A stretch of 64,000 nucleotides of DNA from Labilibaculum sp. DW002 (GTDB lineage Bacteria > Bacteroidota > Bacteroidia > Bacteroidales > Marinifilaceae), in NCBI RefSeq assembly GCF_029029525.1, contig NZ_JAKJSC010000001.1, positions 186,001 through 250,000 of the forward strand. Direction: 5' to 3'. Shown one piece after another: positions 24,567 to 33,788 of this stretch. The notes beneath the pieces are model-generated. The model did no database searches, had not been told where the DNA came from, and worked only from the letters and a program-made list of their open reading frames with translations. Made by a program: the position numbers and the translations under genes. Position 1 is the first letter of the stretch, and the number at the start of each line of letters is the position of its first letter.

Positions 24567-26669
24567 TTAATTCGTTGTATAAAGTGGTAAAGAAAAATAC
24601 AGTTCACTACCTACACCAACTTCACTTTTAACCCAAATTTCGCCATTGTTTTTGTTAACGAATTCCTGACAAAGAATTAAACCCAATCCAGTACCTTGTT
24701 CTTCTGCAGTTCCTTCTCTTTGTACATTCTTTTCGATTTGGAAAAGACCATCCATAATCTGTTTGCTCATACCAATACCAGTATCTTGAGTGCAAACCTC
24801 AACATTTCCATTGTTTAGTTTACACGCTAAGTTGATTTCACCACCCGCATTGCTAAATTTAACCGCATTATTAAACAAGTTAGAGATTACAATTTTCATT
24901 GTTTCCTTATCTGCCAGAATATTAATATCATCAGCAATGCTATTGTTGACATGAATGTTTTTAATTTCTGCAGCTCCAACGTAAGCGGAAATACTTTCTT
25001 CAACAAGCTTTTTAAGAGAATGAACTTCTTTGTTGATTTCGATAAAACCACTCTGTGATCGAGACCAAGTGAGTAGATTTTCTAGAAGTGAGAAGGTTGA
25101 TTTAGCCGCTTCGCCAACGACTCTAATCATCATTTTACGTTCTTTATCATCGTAGTCTGAATAATTAAGAGCTAACTCTTCATTAAAACCAAGAATTGCA
25201 CTAAAAGGACTTTTTAAGTCGTGAGCAATAATAGAGAAGAATTTGTCTTTGGTAGCGTTTAGTTTTTGTAAAGTTGATTCACTCAATTCCAACTTCTGAA
25301 TGTTTTCTTCAAGTAATACCTTTTGCTCATTAATCAACTTGTGTTGATATCTTAACTTTTGATTGTTCTGTCTTGACTTAAGGTAAAATCGTGTTACTAT
25401 GCTAATTAGTAATATCAGCAATACAATAGTGATTATAGCGATGTGGTACCTGTTATTGATTTTAATTGTGGCATTTTCAGCTTGCTGCTCTTTTAGGGCT
25501 AATTCTAGTTTTTGCTGGTTTAATTCTTCCTTAGCTTTTTGAGCTTCAAATTCATCAAGGAAGGTTGCCACTTTTTTTGATTCTAAAGAATTTAAAGCAA
25601 CATTAGATTTTTGTAAAGATTTGTATGCTTTTGAATATTCTCCTAATTGGGCATATGCCTCAGCCTTCATTTTATAAATTCGCGGAAATTCTTCAGAAAT
25701 TCCAATTGTCTCTGATAATTCGATACCCTTATCGTAATATTGAATACTTTTTTTATATTTCTTTTCCTTCAAAAACAACTCTCCATATTGGCGATAAACC
25801 CTAGCTAATATATGTTGATAGTTGTTTTTAATACAAATTTCATTCGCTTTTGAAAGGTATTGTTTTGGAAGTTCAAACTCGTTAATCCCAGTGTAATACG
25901 CTGCTAAAGAAATGTAAAGATAGGCTACAGTATAATTGTTTTTAATTTTGGGGAGTAATTCTGTAATTTTATGATAGTCAGCAGAAGCCTCTTTAAATTT
26001 TTTATGCTTTACCTTTAAAATACCCATATTGGAATAAGTAATTGCCATATCTTGAGGATTCTGACTTTTTTTCTCAATTTCAAGGGTTTTTTCGAAGTAA
26101 TGAATGGCAGGTTGATAATTGTCTAAACCAATATAAATGGTAGCAATGTTGTTGTAAATGATAGAAAGACTAAGACTATCATTTAATTTCTCTGCTATAT
26201 CTAATGCTTTTCTATTGTAATCAAGACTTGCTAATTGATTACCGCTATAGGAGACAACGTAGGACATACCTCTATATATATCTAAGATATTTAAAGAATC
26301 AGCTTCACTTAGAAATATTTCAAGAGCATTATCGTAATGTTCAAGTGCAACTTTCATTTCACCAATCTGTGCATTTGCTCTAGCTACGTACGAGTGAGAT
26401 ACTCCTAAGCCGTGAGTATAATTAATATTTTTGGCAAGTTCTATTCCTTTTTTGCTATATACTAAAGAACTGTCAATACTAATTATTCCATAAGTTACTG
26501 CTATTTCATTGCTTAGATCAACTAGTTTAAATTGGTCGGTTTCTACCTTATTTAGTTCTTTTAAGGAATCAACTTTTATTTGCTCTTGTTTTATATTTTG
26601 AGTTGATGCATAACCAGCGAGAAGGTTGATGCAGGTAAATGCAAAAGTGAGGGCTAGAACTTTTCTCAT
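24567..26669 (-). CDS. TPR-containing sensor histidine kinase
   Basis: A 700-residue kinase. A signal peptide is followed by about eight tetratricopeptide repeats (residues 60-370) facing the periplasm, one membrane span near 405-425, a coiled coil, and a HisKA/HATPase core. The phosphoacceptor H-box is IIAHDLKSP (His483). The N-box lies around 600 (ISNLFNNAVKF), then DTGIGM and GTGLGL. It is a common Bacteroidota type without an attached receiver, and no response regulator is next to it. The signal is unknown. Confidence 0.9.
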   Translation of the reverse strand: MRKVLALTFAFTCINLLAGYASTQNIKQEQIKVDSLKELNKVETDQFKLVDLSNEIAVTYGIISIDSSLVYSKKGIELAKNINYTHGLGVSHSYVARANAQIGEMKVALEHYDNALEIFLSEADSLNILDIYRGMSYVVSYSGNQLASLDYNRKALDIAEKLNDSLSLSIIYNNIATIYIGLDNYQPAIHYFEKTLEIEKKSQNPQDMAITYSNMGILKVKHKKFKEASADYHKITELLPKIKNNYTVAYLYISLAAYYTGINEFELPKQYLSKANEICIKNNYQHILARVYRQYGELFLKEKKYKKSIQYYDKGIELSETIGISEEFPRIYKMKAEAYAQLGEYSKAYKSLQKSNVALNSLESKKVATFLDEFEAQKAKEELNQQKLELALKEQQAENATIKINNRYHIAIITIVLLILLISIVTRFYLKSRQNNQKLRYQHKLINEQKVLLEENIQKLELSESTLQKLNATKDKFFSIIAHDLKSPFSAILGFNEELALNYSDYDDKERKMMIRVVGEAAKSTFSLLENLLTWSRSQSGFIEINKEVHSLKKLVEESISAYVGAAEIKNIHVNNSIADDINILADKETMKIVISNLFNNAVKFSNAGGEINLACKLNNGNVEVCTQDTGIGMSKQIMDGLFQIEKNVQREGTAEEQGTGLGLILCQEFVNKNNGEIWVKSEVGVGSELYFSLPLYTTN

Positions 26670-26993
26670 ACCAGAGGTTTAAATAGTGTGCTTAAAAGTA
26701 GCAAAAAATATGAAAACTCAGCTTAGTGTTTGGAATAAATATTACTTGTATGAGTTTAAAATAGGGCGATTGGGCTATTTTATGTAGCTGCTAAATAACA
26801 CTTATATGATATGAGCAAAACTGTTGGTTTTGTCCTGTTGTTGGTAAGTAGTTTTAGATTCTGACTTAATCTTTATAGTTAGAAGATATTTATTTTTTAT
26901 AAAGGGAAATGAATAAAAAGCATATAATTCCGAAATATGATAGCAAGTAGCTTGTAATTTGTTGCTTTTTAGATTTTAAAAAGGGAAGAGTCA
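26670..26993. other. Gene-free stretch of 324 bases
   Basis: A+T-rich spacer with no credible reading frame. It has one symmetrical hairpin, AAAATAG (26758-26764) with CTATTTT (26775-26781), of no assigned role. It must hold the promoter of the histidine kinase gene, but I see no clear consensus match. Confidence 0.4.
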
Positions 26994-27422
26994 CTAAATT
27001 CTTTCCCAACTTTCTATTTCACCCTTTACCATTTTAAATAGTGGGTGGATTTCGTAAGTATGAATCTCTTTTATTTGATTGTACGTCTTGGGATCTCTTT
27101 CTTTTAGTTTAGATCGTAAATGATTCATTTCAAATTCGAGTTGATCAGAATTCACTGTGATTTTCTTAATGGAGCCTACTTCGGAGAATTTGCTGCTATC
27201 GAAATTGTAATTTCTTTTACAAGCTTCTTCCCATACAACTTGCAGATAAAAATTAATGGATTGTAAAGCATTTTCACCTTGCTTAAAGCGGATCAGCTGG
27301 GGATGATTTTTATATCCTTTTGTTTTATTCTCTAATACATTTTTAGCCAATAAAGTTTCACGCCAAAGTGCTACTAATCCTTTGGCATCTAGATATTTTG
27401 GGTGTAAAGACCATATTCTCAT
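26994..27422 (-). CDS. Pyrimidine-dimer DNA glycosylase family protein
   Basis: A 142-residue protein starting MRIWSLHPKYLDAKGLVALWRE, a close match to the Pyr_excise family (T4 endonuclease V-related). The extended family signature continues with GYKNHPQL and HPLFKMVKGEIESWE. T4 endonuclease V cuts the glycosylic bond at cyclobutane dimers in UV-damaged DNA; the extent to which these bacterial relatives keep that activity is not known from sequence. It stands alone on the minus strand. Confidence 0.85.
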   Translation of the reverse strand: MRIWSLHPKYLDAKGLVALWRETLLAKNVLENKTKGYKNHPQLIRFKQGENALQSINFYLQVVWEEACKRNYNFDSSKFSEVGSIKKITVNSDQLEFEMNHLRSKLKERDPKTYNQIKEIHTYEIHPLFKMVKGEIESWERI

Positions 27423-27495
27423 TTATCAAAGCTTTAATTGAAATATATTTTCACTCAACTTAAAGATACAAACATCGATTGGGGATAACAAGAAA

Positions 27496-27524
27496 GCCCG
27501 CCAGGATTGAAACTCCTGACAGGC
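27496..27524 (-). terminator. Terminator downstream of the barrel protein gene
   Basis: An 11-bp imperfect stem (27496-27506 with 27514-27524), a 7-base loop and, on the minus strand, a TTTCTTG tail. It lies 38 bases beyond the stop of the gene at 27562-28779. Confidence 0.75.
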
Positions 27525-27561
27525 CTTATCAAATTATGCTATAATGTGCGCTTTGTACTTT

Positions 27562-28779
27562 TTAAAAAATTCGATATCCAAAGATTACAGACATTGTTTT
27601 ATAATCAGATCCCCAATAGGTGTAGCCATTCAAAATATCTCTTTTCGTTTGATATCTAATTTCTAAACTATATTTATTATAAGTGTACCCAGCACCAATG
27701 GCTAAATTTTTATTTGCTTTAATTTTTAGGTCAAATATATCTTTCCTTTCCGATTGTATTGTACTTGAGGATGGAAAATCAAAAATGTACGAAATATTAA
27801 AAAATAATTTTGAATGATCATTAATAAATGAATAGTGTCTAATTCCAATAGGAAGTTCAATTGAACTATAATCAACTTCTACATTTGCTGTACTTGCATG
27901 CGTTAACGTTTCGGCAAATACTGTTTCTTTTTCTGATTTATAGTATTGATAGGTTGGTTCAATTAGGACAGCCCATTTATTTTTGTTGTATGGTAAGATA
28001 AATTCAGCTTCAATACCAAATCGAAATGCTAATTTAGTGTCAAAATCAATATTTCTGCCCTCTGCAGAACCATTTCTGATCGTTAGAGAAGAGTGATTTA
28101 AGCCGGGGCGTAGGTTTAAATTAAATAATTTTTTTTCTTGTTTTACTGCCAAATTGAGATACTCTGAATTATTCTTTTCATTGTATTTGATAAAGAAATC
28201 TACTAAATCCTTTTTGTTGTAATCAACTTTTTTAATTTGAGATTGAGTAAGATCTTTATATTTTAAATTAGAAAATAGTTGATGTTTGTACCAATTGTTT
28301 TTAGAAATTTTCTTTTTAGATACCTGATAAGTTTTAAATATTAGTTGCTTTACTTCAGAGTCCTGATTATTATAAAAGTATCTCTTAAAAGTCTTATTTT
28401 GATATTTATATAAATTAGCTTTTCCTTCTACTAACACCTTAAAAAAAAGCTGTTGTTCTTCATATATGGGATCTTTTTGCTTGCTCAGGTGACTAATGTT
28501 CTCACTTGAGATATCAATCTTAACAGTAAATCGGACAAATTTAGAAATTCCATATATTCCAAATTCTTTGACTGATTTTAGTTTCAAAGTTTCAGGAGTT
28601 GCATCTTTCGAAAGTATAAATTTAAATTCTGTAGGATTATTCTTCCAATCAAGATTTTTAATTAAACAATCTGTTTTTTCACCTTTATTATTAATAAAAT
28701 AACCTTCTTCGAAAGTGATTTGAGAATAACAATTAAAAGTTAAAATAATAAATAAGAAAAATAGAAGTTGTTTTTTCAT
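27562..28779 (-). CDS. Outer membrane beta-barrel hypothetical protein
   Basis: A 405-residue secreted protein with a signal peptide (about 19 residues, ending FNCYSQ). The N-terminal half (to about 200) starts with FEEGYFINNKGEKTDCLIKN, a segment frequent in Bacteroidota surface proteins of unknown role. The C-terminal half from about residue 215 is a barrel domain with alternating strands, ending in FGYRIF with a terminal aromatic. Outer-membrane location is inferred from this. No function can be given. Confidence 0.65.
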   Translation of the reverse strand: MKKQLLFFLFIILTFNCYSQITFEEGYFINNKGEKTDCLIKNLDWKNNPTEFKFILSKDATPETLKLKSVKEFGIYGISKFVRFTVKIDISSENISHLSKQKDPIYEEQQLFFKVLVEGKANLYKYQNKTFKRYFYNNQDSEVKQLIFKTYQVSKKKISKNNWYKHQLFSNLKYKDLTQSQIKKVDYNKKDLVDFFIKYNEKNNSEYLNLAVKQEKKLFNLNLRPGLNHSSLTIRNGSAEGRNIDFDTKLAFRFGIEAEFILPYNKNKWAVLIEPTYQYYKSEKETVFAETLTHASTANVEVDYSSIELPIGIRHYSFINDHSKLFFNISYIFDFPSSSTIQSERKDIFDLKIKANKNLAIGAGYTYNKYSLEIRYQTKRDILNGYTYWGSDYKTMSVIFGYRIF

Positions 28780-28904
28780 TTTAGTGTGATTTGTGTATTA
28801 AAATTAGATATTGTTAATTGCTTTTAGTCAGGGATTTGCTTCTTACGTAGTTAGTGAATAAAATATGACTGTTTTCATTTTGCTCCATAGATGCTAAAAA
28901 AAAT

Positions 28905-29046
28905 GAAAGTAAACATCTTTTTTTTATGCAACAAAGGAATCATAAGAAAATATATGAGTAGATTATTTGGAGAGGATGTTGAATTGAAAAGCCCGTTAGG
29001 TGAACGAAAAAACGGATGGGGAGAAGAGGGTGATATTAAACAATAG
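28905..29046 (+). repeat. Dispersed intergenic repeat, copy 1
   Basis: The left module (28905-28953; GAAAGTAAACATCTTT, then CATAAGAAAATAT) matches the left modules at 32850, 37415 and 40466. The right part, to about 29040, matches the family's right module only weakly. A 30-codon frame (28954-29046) runs through it but is not conserved in the other copies. The rest of the 437-base spacer 28780-29216 shows nothing I can name. Confidence 0.45.
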
Positions 29047-29216
29047 TTCCTAATATTTTATTATTTCAATTATAAGACAAGTGTTACTGGTAAAATGATT
29101 TGTTTGAAAACCTAGTTTGTTACATCTATATTGTTATCATTGTTGTTGATTAATAATGAATCATTTGCATTTAAGCGGTAACTATTGAAGTTGGTAAACT
29201 TTAGTATTGGGCTTTA

Positions 29217-29867
29217 TTACTTTTTCTTTTGTGGTGCATAATCTTTCATTTCGGGAATAGCGCCACCTGCAATAGCCCATAAGTAGAGGCTGGCTACAGA
29301 TCCATTCGGCCTGTATCTTCTTTTGTATTTAGCAAACTTTTCTGGTGTAATTTCTCTGTGATGATAAAGCATTCGCATGCCTCTCACAATTGCCAAATCA
29401 CCGAAGCTTACAATATTTTTTCTTTGCATGGAAAAGAGCATTATCATTTCAGCTGTCCATATGCCAATGCCTTTAAGCTTTGATAATTCAGAACAAACTT
29501 CATCATTTGTTAAGAATTGTAATTTTGATAAATCCAATGCCCTCGTATGTACTTTTTCTGCAATATTCTTAATGTATTCAACTTTTCGGAAGCTTAAGCC
29601 TAAACTTTGCAATTCTGTATCCGACAAACTTAAAATTGATTCTGGATTGATATCTATTAAAGCGGTTTGCATCCGTTTCCAAATGGTTTTTTGTGCTTTA
29701 GTAGAGATTTGTTGACCAACAATTGCATTGATTAAAGCACTAAACAAGTCAGGATTTACACCTCTTTTTATCATTCCAATTTTATCGATGACTTCAGCTA
29801 GCTTTTTGTCGTTCGATTTTAGCTCATCAATTTCAGCTTGACCATATATAAAATATTCAGTTTCCAT
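29217..29867 (-). CDS. DNA-3-methyladenine glycosylase (AlkA-type, HhH-GPD)
   Basis: A 216-residue base-excision repair glycosylase without the N-terminal domain of E. coli AlkA. The helix-hairpin-helix is LKGIGIWTAEMI (residues 131-142) and the catalytic aspartate follows in SFGDLAIVRG (D157), the spacing expected for the HhH-GPD superfamily. The segment ALINAIVGQQIST (44-56) is also diagnostic. There are no iron-sulfur cysteines. It removes alkylated purines from DNA in the cytoplasm. The next gene on the strand lies 83 bases upstream. Confidence 0.92.
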   Translation of the reverse strand: METEYFIYGQAEIDELKSNDKKLAEVIDKIGMIKRGVNPDLFSALINAIVGQQISTKAQKTIWKRMQTALIDINPESILSLSDTELQSLGLSFRKVEYIKNIAEKVHTRALDLSKLQFLTNDEVCSELSKLKGIGIWTAEMIMLFSMQRKNIVSFGDLAIVRGMRMLYHHREITPEKFAKYKRRYRPNGSVASLYLWAIAGGAIPEMKDYAPQKKK

Positions 29868-29950
29868 TTTTATAAAGGTTTAGTCAATCAACTTGTTAGC
29901 GGGTTTAGTATCAAATTTAAATACCAAAGTATAACTTACAATATAAGAAA

Positions 29951-30757
29951 TTAACTCTCTTTTTGTAATGGTTTTAAATCTTCAAAATTAGCATCGATTA
30001 CGATTCCAAACTCTTGTTTTAGGATGTTCAAGTAAGACTGATTTTCATCAAGCAAAGCTGTGTATTCCATTCCATTAATTGTTTTCTTGAGCTTGTTGTT
30101 AAGTATTGTTACGCTACCATTTTCAATTGGAAGGGCTGCAACTCGCGAGCTAGTAAAGAAAGAGTTTTGGTTTGTAGAGGTATAATGATTTCCGTATTCG
30201 ATATCTCCTTTACAGACGTAGTTCAAATCAAAACTGTATAAGTTTTTCCAATCATTCTCTTGCTTGGTTTGAAGCATGTAACCGTACAACTTGCTTTCTG
30301 TTAATCGAAAGGTCTGATTCTTAAATGAAACGGGTTTATTATATACTAAGGGTATGGGAATAGATGGAGATTCCGACCCAAATCCTAAATCTACCATCCA
30401 CTGTTTGTCTTCAATTGTAACTAAAGTAACTTGATGGCTTCTACCTGTTGGCTCACCTGTTTTATGAACTCTACCCAGTAGCGCACGTGCTTCGAATCCG
30501 AAAGATGTAAGAGCCAATAAAAGAAGTCCATTCAACTCAAAACAATAACCGCCTCGTTTATTTTTCACCAATTTATGCACCAATGCTTTTGGTTCAAGCT
30601 CGATATTTCTTCCAAGACAGATATCAAAATTTTCAAAAGGAATAGTTCCGTGCTGAGCATGGTGAATTGCCTTCAAAGTCTCAAAGTTATTTGCAATTAC
30701 CCCTTCAAAATTGATACGTTTTAAATATTCCTCTTGATTAAAAATGGCATCATTCAT
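29951..30757 (-). CDS. Arylamine N-acetyltransferase
   Basis: A 268-residue acetyl-CoA-dependent enzyme. The catalytic triad is in place: Cys72 in RGGYCFELN, His108 in GRSHQVTLV and Asp123 in WMVDLGFG, at the positions known for NAT enzymes. The N-terminal FENFDICLGR is also conserved. It would acetylate arylamines or hydrazines; the native substrate in bacteria is usually unknown. Length is normal. It is followed by the AlkA gene and preceded on the minus strand by a GNAT gene, 61 bases away. Confidence 0.93.
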   Translation of the reverse strand: MNDAIFNQEEYLKRINFEGVIANNFETLKAIHHAQHGTIPFENFDICLGRNIELEPKALVHKLVKNKRGGYCFELNGLLLLALTSFGFEARALLGRVHKTGEPTGRSHQVTLVTIEDKQWMVDLGFGSESPSIPIPLVYNKPVSFKNQTFRLTESKLYGYMLQTKQENDWKNLYSFDLNYVCKGDIEYGNHYTSTNQNSFFTSSRVAALPIENGSVTILNNKLKKTINGMEYTALLDENQSYLNILKQEFGIVIDANFEDLKPLQKES

Positions 30758-30818
30758 TTCGCTGTTGTATTAAATTGTGCCTCGCTGTATTGCCACGTTT
30801 CTATGGGTTATCAGGATT

Positions 30819-31355
30819 CTATTTTTCAGTTTTTAATTTGCTGTATACTACTAAGTCAGTAAAAATGTCTCCTGTCAACAATTCACCCTGTCGTTCAATT
30901 CCCTCAAACTTAAACCCAAGTCTTTTCGGGATGTTTATACTTGATTTGTTCTCAATAGCACATTTTATTTGAATCCTATTCATGCCTTGCTTGTTGAAGG
31001 CAAAATCACAGAGCTTTTCAACTGATTTCGTTACAATCCCTTTTTTTAGATGGTTTTTGGAAAGCCAATATCCAATTTCTGTCTTTTTATTTAATTTATC
31101 GGAATCTTTATATCCAATCAGTCCAATAAACTCTCCTTGTTTCCTAATAGTGAATATGTATTCTAAACTTTCCTTGGGAGCATTTACAATTTTTGATACG
31201 AAATTTTCAGTATCACTAAGTTTTTTAGTGAATTCAACAAAAGGCAACCATTTTCCAAAATGCTCTCTTTGACTATCAATCATTATAAAAATATCATCAG
31301 AATCTGATTGTTCTAATTGCCTCAATTCTATGTTTGTATCTACTTTTATTATCAT
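30819..31355 (-). CDS. GNAT family N-acetyltransferase (RimJ/RimL-like)
   Basis: A 178-residue acetyltransferase. The RimJ/RimL style start (LRQLEQSDSDDIFIMID) is followed by GLIGYKD, then the core GYWLSKNHLKKGIVTKSVEKL (about residues 110-130), where Q/RxxGxG is replaced by KKGIVT, and IQIKCAIENKSSINIPKRLGF. Substrate is unknown; relatives act on ribosomal proteins, peptides or small molecules. It is flanked by spacers with attC-like core sites and could be a mobile cassette gene. Confidence 0.85.
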   Translation of the reverse strand: MIIKVDTNIELRQLEQSDSDDIFIMIDSQREHFGKWLPFVEFTKKLSDTENFVSKIVNAPKESLEYIFTIRKQGEFIGLIGYKDSDKLNKKTEIGYWLSKNHLKKGIVTKSVEKLCDFAFNKQGMNRIQIKCAIENKSSINIPKRLGFKFEGIERQGELLTGDIFTDLVVYSKLKTEK

Positions 31356-31495
31356 GTTTTTTCTTTTGGTTCTGTATTACAGCTAACGATTATATTATTT
31401 TCTTGGACTTCTGGTAGCTATTGGGATCAAACTGCTCGTCAGCATCCATGACAATTTCGCTTTTGTTGGGCGTTGGCTTTATTTACTTTTTCAAT
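31356..31495 (-). repeat. attC-like spacer between two small genes
   Basis: A 140-base spacer. On the minus strand it begins with a GCCCAAC core (GTTGGGC on plus, 31465-31471), which fits RYYYAAC/GTTRRRY. It contains an imperfect hairpin near 31430-31455 and ends with CGTTAGCT about 30 bases before the GNAT start. The ends are near inverted repeats (AGCCAACG with CGTTAGCT, one mismatch). One core fits the integron consensus exactly, the other with one mismatch. No integrase is in the window. Confidence 0.35.
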
Positions 31496-31960
31496 TTATA
31501 TGGTATTGTTTTTAATCTTTTCATTCAATACACCAGAGAATTCAATAAACTCCCTTTTGGATAAACTTATCAATTTCCGTATAGTTTTGCCATTTGTTCT
31601 TTTCAAAACCAACCACTTAAATGTAAGAGCTATGCTTTTTATCTTATATTCATAAATATTTTCAAATACAATCCCAAATTCATTAACTAGGTTTGGATGC
31701 GGACCAAATTCTCTTAAAACAATTGCATCAATATGAATTTTCAGATTTAAAATTTTAAAATACCAACCGATCGCAAGTGTTAAGGTTGGAACTGTAACGA
31801 ATACTACCCAATCAAATTTAGAATTCCAATTAGGAAGAAACTCTAGGATTGAAAAAGCAAGTAGCATCATGCGAAGTGTAACCAGAAATAATAATCCCCA
31901 AATTGTTATAACAAAGGTATTTCTCAAATAGTTTCTATATTGAAAAAGAGGTTTCTCCAT
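31496..31960 (-). CDS. Small membrane protein, hypothetical
   Basis: A 154-residue protein with two predicted spans (about residues 13-35 and 45-65) and a soluble C-terminal half of beta strands and a helix (LNLKIHIDAIVLREFGPHPN). The layout resembles small PH-like or YcxB-like membrane proteins, but I cannot assign a family. It has attC-like spacers on both sides. Confidence 0.55.
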   Translation of the reverse strand: MEKPLFQYRNYLRNTFVITIWGLLFLVTLRMMLLAFSILEFLPNWNSKFDWVVFVTVPTLTLAIGWYFKILNLKIHIDAIVLREFGPHPNLVNEFGIVFENIYEYKIKSIALTFKWLVLKRTNGKTIRKLISLSKREFIEFSGVLNEKIKNNTI

Positions 31961-32090
31961 ATATAATTTCTTTGTACTTCAGCATTAGCTTGCGCCTAAC
32001 GGTCTTGCTAAAATTTGTGGGCGATTTATAACTGTCGCCTTATCAAAGCCGCCTATGTTTATTGTTTTTGTTGCTTTATCTAACTGAGCG
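31961..32090 (-). repeat. attC-like spacer
   Basis: A 130-base spacer with an exact GTTRRRY core on the minus strand (GTTAGGC; plus-strand GCCTAAC at 31994-32000), placed 34 bases before the start of the next gene, as in integron cassettes. The opposite end carries GGGCGTTGACGC rather than an exact partner core, so it is at best a degenerate site. Confidence 0.35.
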
Positions 32091-32393
32091 TCAACGCCCA
32101 TTAATTTTAACTTTTGTTGTAGGGCGTTTTATTAATGTTTTTATCACTCTATAAATCACATATCCAATAATTATCAGATTGATTACATGCCATATATTCA
32201 ATCCTATATAATTAGCTTTTTGCCAAAAAGTCATACTTTCTAAGCTCCAATATTCCCCTTTGCTTTCATCATAGAAATCGTCATAATTCATTAGCATTAG
32301 CCCAAGAAACATGTAAACCGCAATATCGAAAATAACTAGTCCGATAGCGGTTAAAATATTCTTAATTGAAAAAACTCTTTTCATTTTATCCAT
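32091..32393 (-). CDS. Small membrane protein, hypothetical
   Basis: A 100-residue protein with two membrane spans (about residues 9-29 and 63-84) and a basic C-terminal tail ending KRPTTKVKINGR. No family is recognised. Its start overlaps the end of the next upstream gene by 8 bases, so the two are almost certainly co-expressed. The neighbourhood looks like horizontally acquired small genes. Confidence 0.5.
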   Translation of the reverse strand: MDKMKRVFSIKNILTAIGLVIFDIAVYMFLGLMLMNYDDFYDESKGEYWSLESMTFWQKANYIGLNIWHVINLIIIGYVIYRVIKTLIKRPTTKVKINGR

Positions 32394-32745
32394 CCCAAAC
32401 TGAATAGTCAGTAACTATATTATAGTTATCAAATTTGATTGTTAGTCTCCCAGTATTTATTCCTCGTTTTGAGTATCCCAAATAATACCCAAATTCGTTT
32501 TTCGTTTTAGATTCAAGTTCTCCTAGCAAATTAATGATTTGGTTTTTTGTCATTCCTTTTAGTTTGTAATTATTTTTCAAACTATTCATCATTTCCCAAC
32601 GAAGAGACCATTCAGTTTCCGATTCAGTCCAATTTTTCCATTTGTCAGAGTCAAACCGATCTTGTGTAATTCGTCCTTTAAGTGCAAACCCGATTAGAAT
32701 TGCTACTCCAATCTTCAAAATTCCATATTTAAGTTTCTTGCTCAA
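32386..32745 (-). CDS. Small hypothetical protein with N-terminal anchor
   Basis: A 119-residue protein. One hydrophobic segment (about residues 7-23) should be a signal anchor. The remainder carries a MTKNQIINLLGE segment and a YYLGYSKRG strand, which recall the SmpA/OmlA-type fold (helix followed by GxP-less hairpin), but this is weak. It overlaps the next gene by 8 bases. No function proposed. Confidence 0.5.
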   Translation of the reverse strand: MSKKLKYGILKIGVAILIGFALKGRITQDRFDSDKWKNWTESETEWSLRWEMMNSLKNNYKLKGMTKNQIINLLGELESKTKNEFGYYLGYSKRGINTGRLTIKFDNYNIVTDYSVWDG

Positions 32746-32849
32746 TTCTTGGTTTCTTTAAATGCCCTAAAACTAGTTTATAACAACAATATTGTCATTA
32801 TCCTTCCATATGAAAATGTATTGTGCACCTTTTATATTTAATAGAGTTT

Positions 32850-32981
32850 GAAAGTAGCCATCTTTCACAATTGATCCAAGAAATCATAAGAAAATGTATT
32901 GATCGTTATTGATCTCCATTAGTGGAGTAAATAGGACGGTGTAGAGGAAAATAAAAAAAGCCAGCAGAAGCTAGCTTTTTT
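32850..32981 (+). repeat. Dispersed intergenic repeat, copy 2, ending in pirin terminator
   Basis: Left module 32850-32902 (GAAAGTAGCCATCTTTCACA, later CAAGAAATCATAAGAAAATG) is the best match to copies 1 and 3. The right part (32931-32981) ends in the hairpin AGCCAGC/GCTAGCT (32959-32965 with 32970-32976, one mismatch), flanked by A and T runs. This hairpin should end transcription of the pirin gene that stops at 33017 on the minus strand. Confidence 0.5.
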
Positions 32982-33016
32982 GTTTAAGGTGAATCACCAA
33001 TCTCTTTTTATAGGAA

Positions 33017-33730
33017 TTAAATATTCATTGGTACTTCCATTAATAACACACGAGCCTTATCGGTGGCTGTAAGATTAATCATTTCGGTGTCCCAAATTCC
33101 CATTCCATCTCGTTTAGAAAGTTGTTCTCCATTTATTTCGACTTCACCTTCAAGTACAAAAGCGTAAACGCCATTTCCTTTTTTCTGGATTTTATATTGA
33201 TCGGAATTTCCTTTGGTAAACTTTCCGAGGCTAAACCAAGCGTCTTGATACATCCAAATACCTTCATCGTCTTTGTTAGGAGATAAAATTTGATAGAATT
33301 CATTATCCTTTTCAATTTCTTGTAATGAGATTTGGTCGTAACGTGGTTTTAGGTTTTTCTTGTTTGGGAAAACCCAAATTTGAAGAAACTTGACATCCTT
33401 GTCATTATTTTTGTTGAATTCACTATGATAAATCCCGGTTCCCGCACTCATAATCTGCACATCTCCTTGCTTTATTATGGCAACATTCCCCATACTATCT
33501 TTGTGCTCTAAATCTCCTTCGAGAGGAATGGATATGATTTCCATATTGTCGTGATGGTGTGTATCGAAACCTTTTCCAGCATCAACGTTGTCATCATTTA
33601 AGACTCGGAGTGCACCGAAATGCATTCTTTCTGGATTGTGATAATTGGCAAAACTAAAGCTGTGGTGCGAGTGTAACCATCCATGATTTGCGTGCCCTCT
33701 TGATTCTGCTTTATGAATTACTGTTTTCAT
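33017..33730 (-). CDS. Pirin family protein (YhaK/quercetinase-like bicupin)
   Basis: A 237-residue cytoplasmic bicupin. The N-terminal cupin keeps the metal-binding pattern H-x-H (HHHDNMEI, about residues 58-65), with an upstream HSFSFANYHNPERMHFG typical of pirins and the conserved GTGIYHSEFN. The C-terminal cupin has lost the ligands, as in the family. Pirin-like proteins can have quercetin 2,3-dioxygenase activity or act in redox signalling; here the cluster context (DoxX, FMN reductase) suggests redox or electrophile stress. A terminator hairpin follows. Confidence 0.9.
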   Translation of the reverse strand: MKTVIHKAESRGHANHGWLHSHHSFSFANYHNPERMHFGALRVLNDDNVDAGKGFDTHHHDNMEIISIPLEGDLEHKDSMGNVAIIKQGDVQIMSAGTGIYHSEFNKNNDKDVKFLQIWVFPNKKNLKPRYDQISLQEIEKDNEFYQILSPNKDDEGIWMYQDAWFSLGKFTKGNSDQYKIQKKGNGVYAFVLEGEVEINGEQLSKRDGMGIWDTEMINLTATDKARVLLMEVPMNI

Positions 33731-33788
33731 ATTATTACATTTTTTATGTGGTAAGCGAGTAAAACCTACCTTTTTAAGAACTTATCAT

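Noticed and set aside
28954-29046. 30-codon reading frame (MSRLFGEDVELKSP) after a repeat left module
   Set aside because: Short, not in the other repeat copies, and overlapping the repeat. Kept as part of the repeat feature only.
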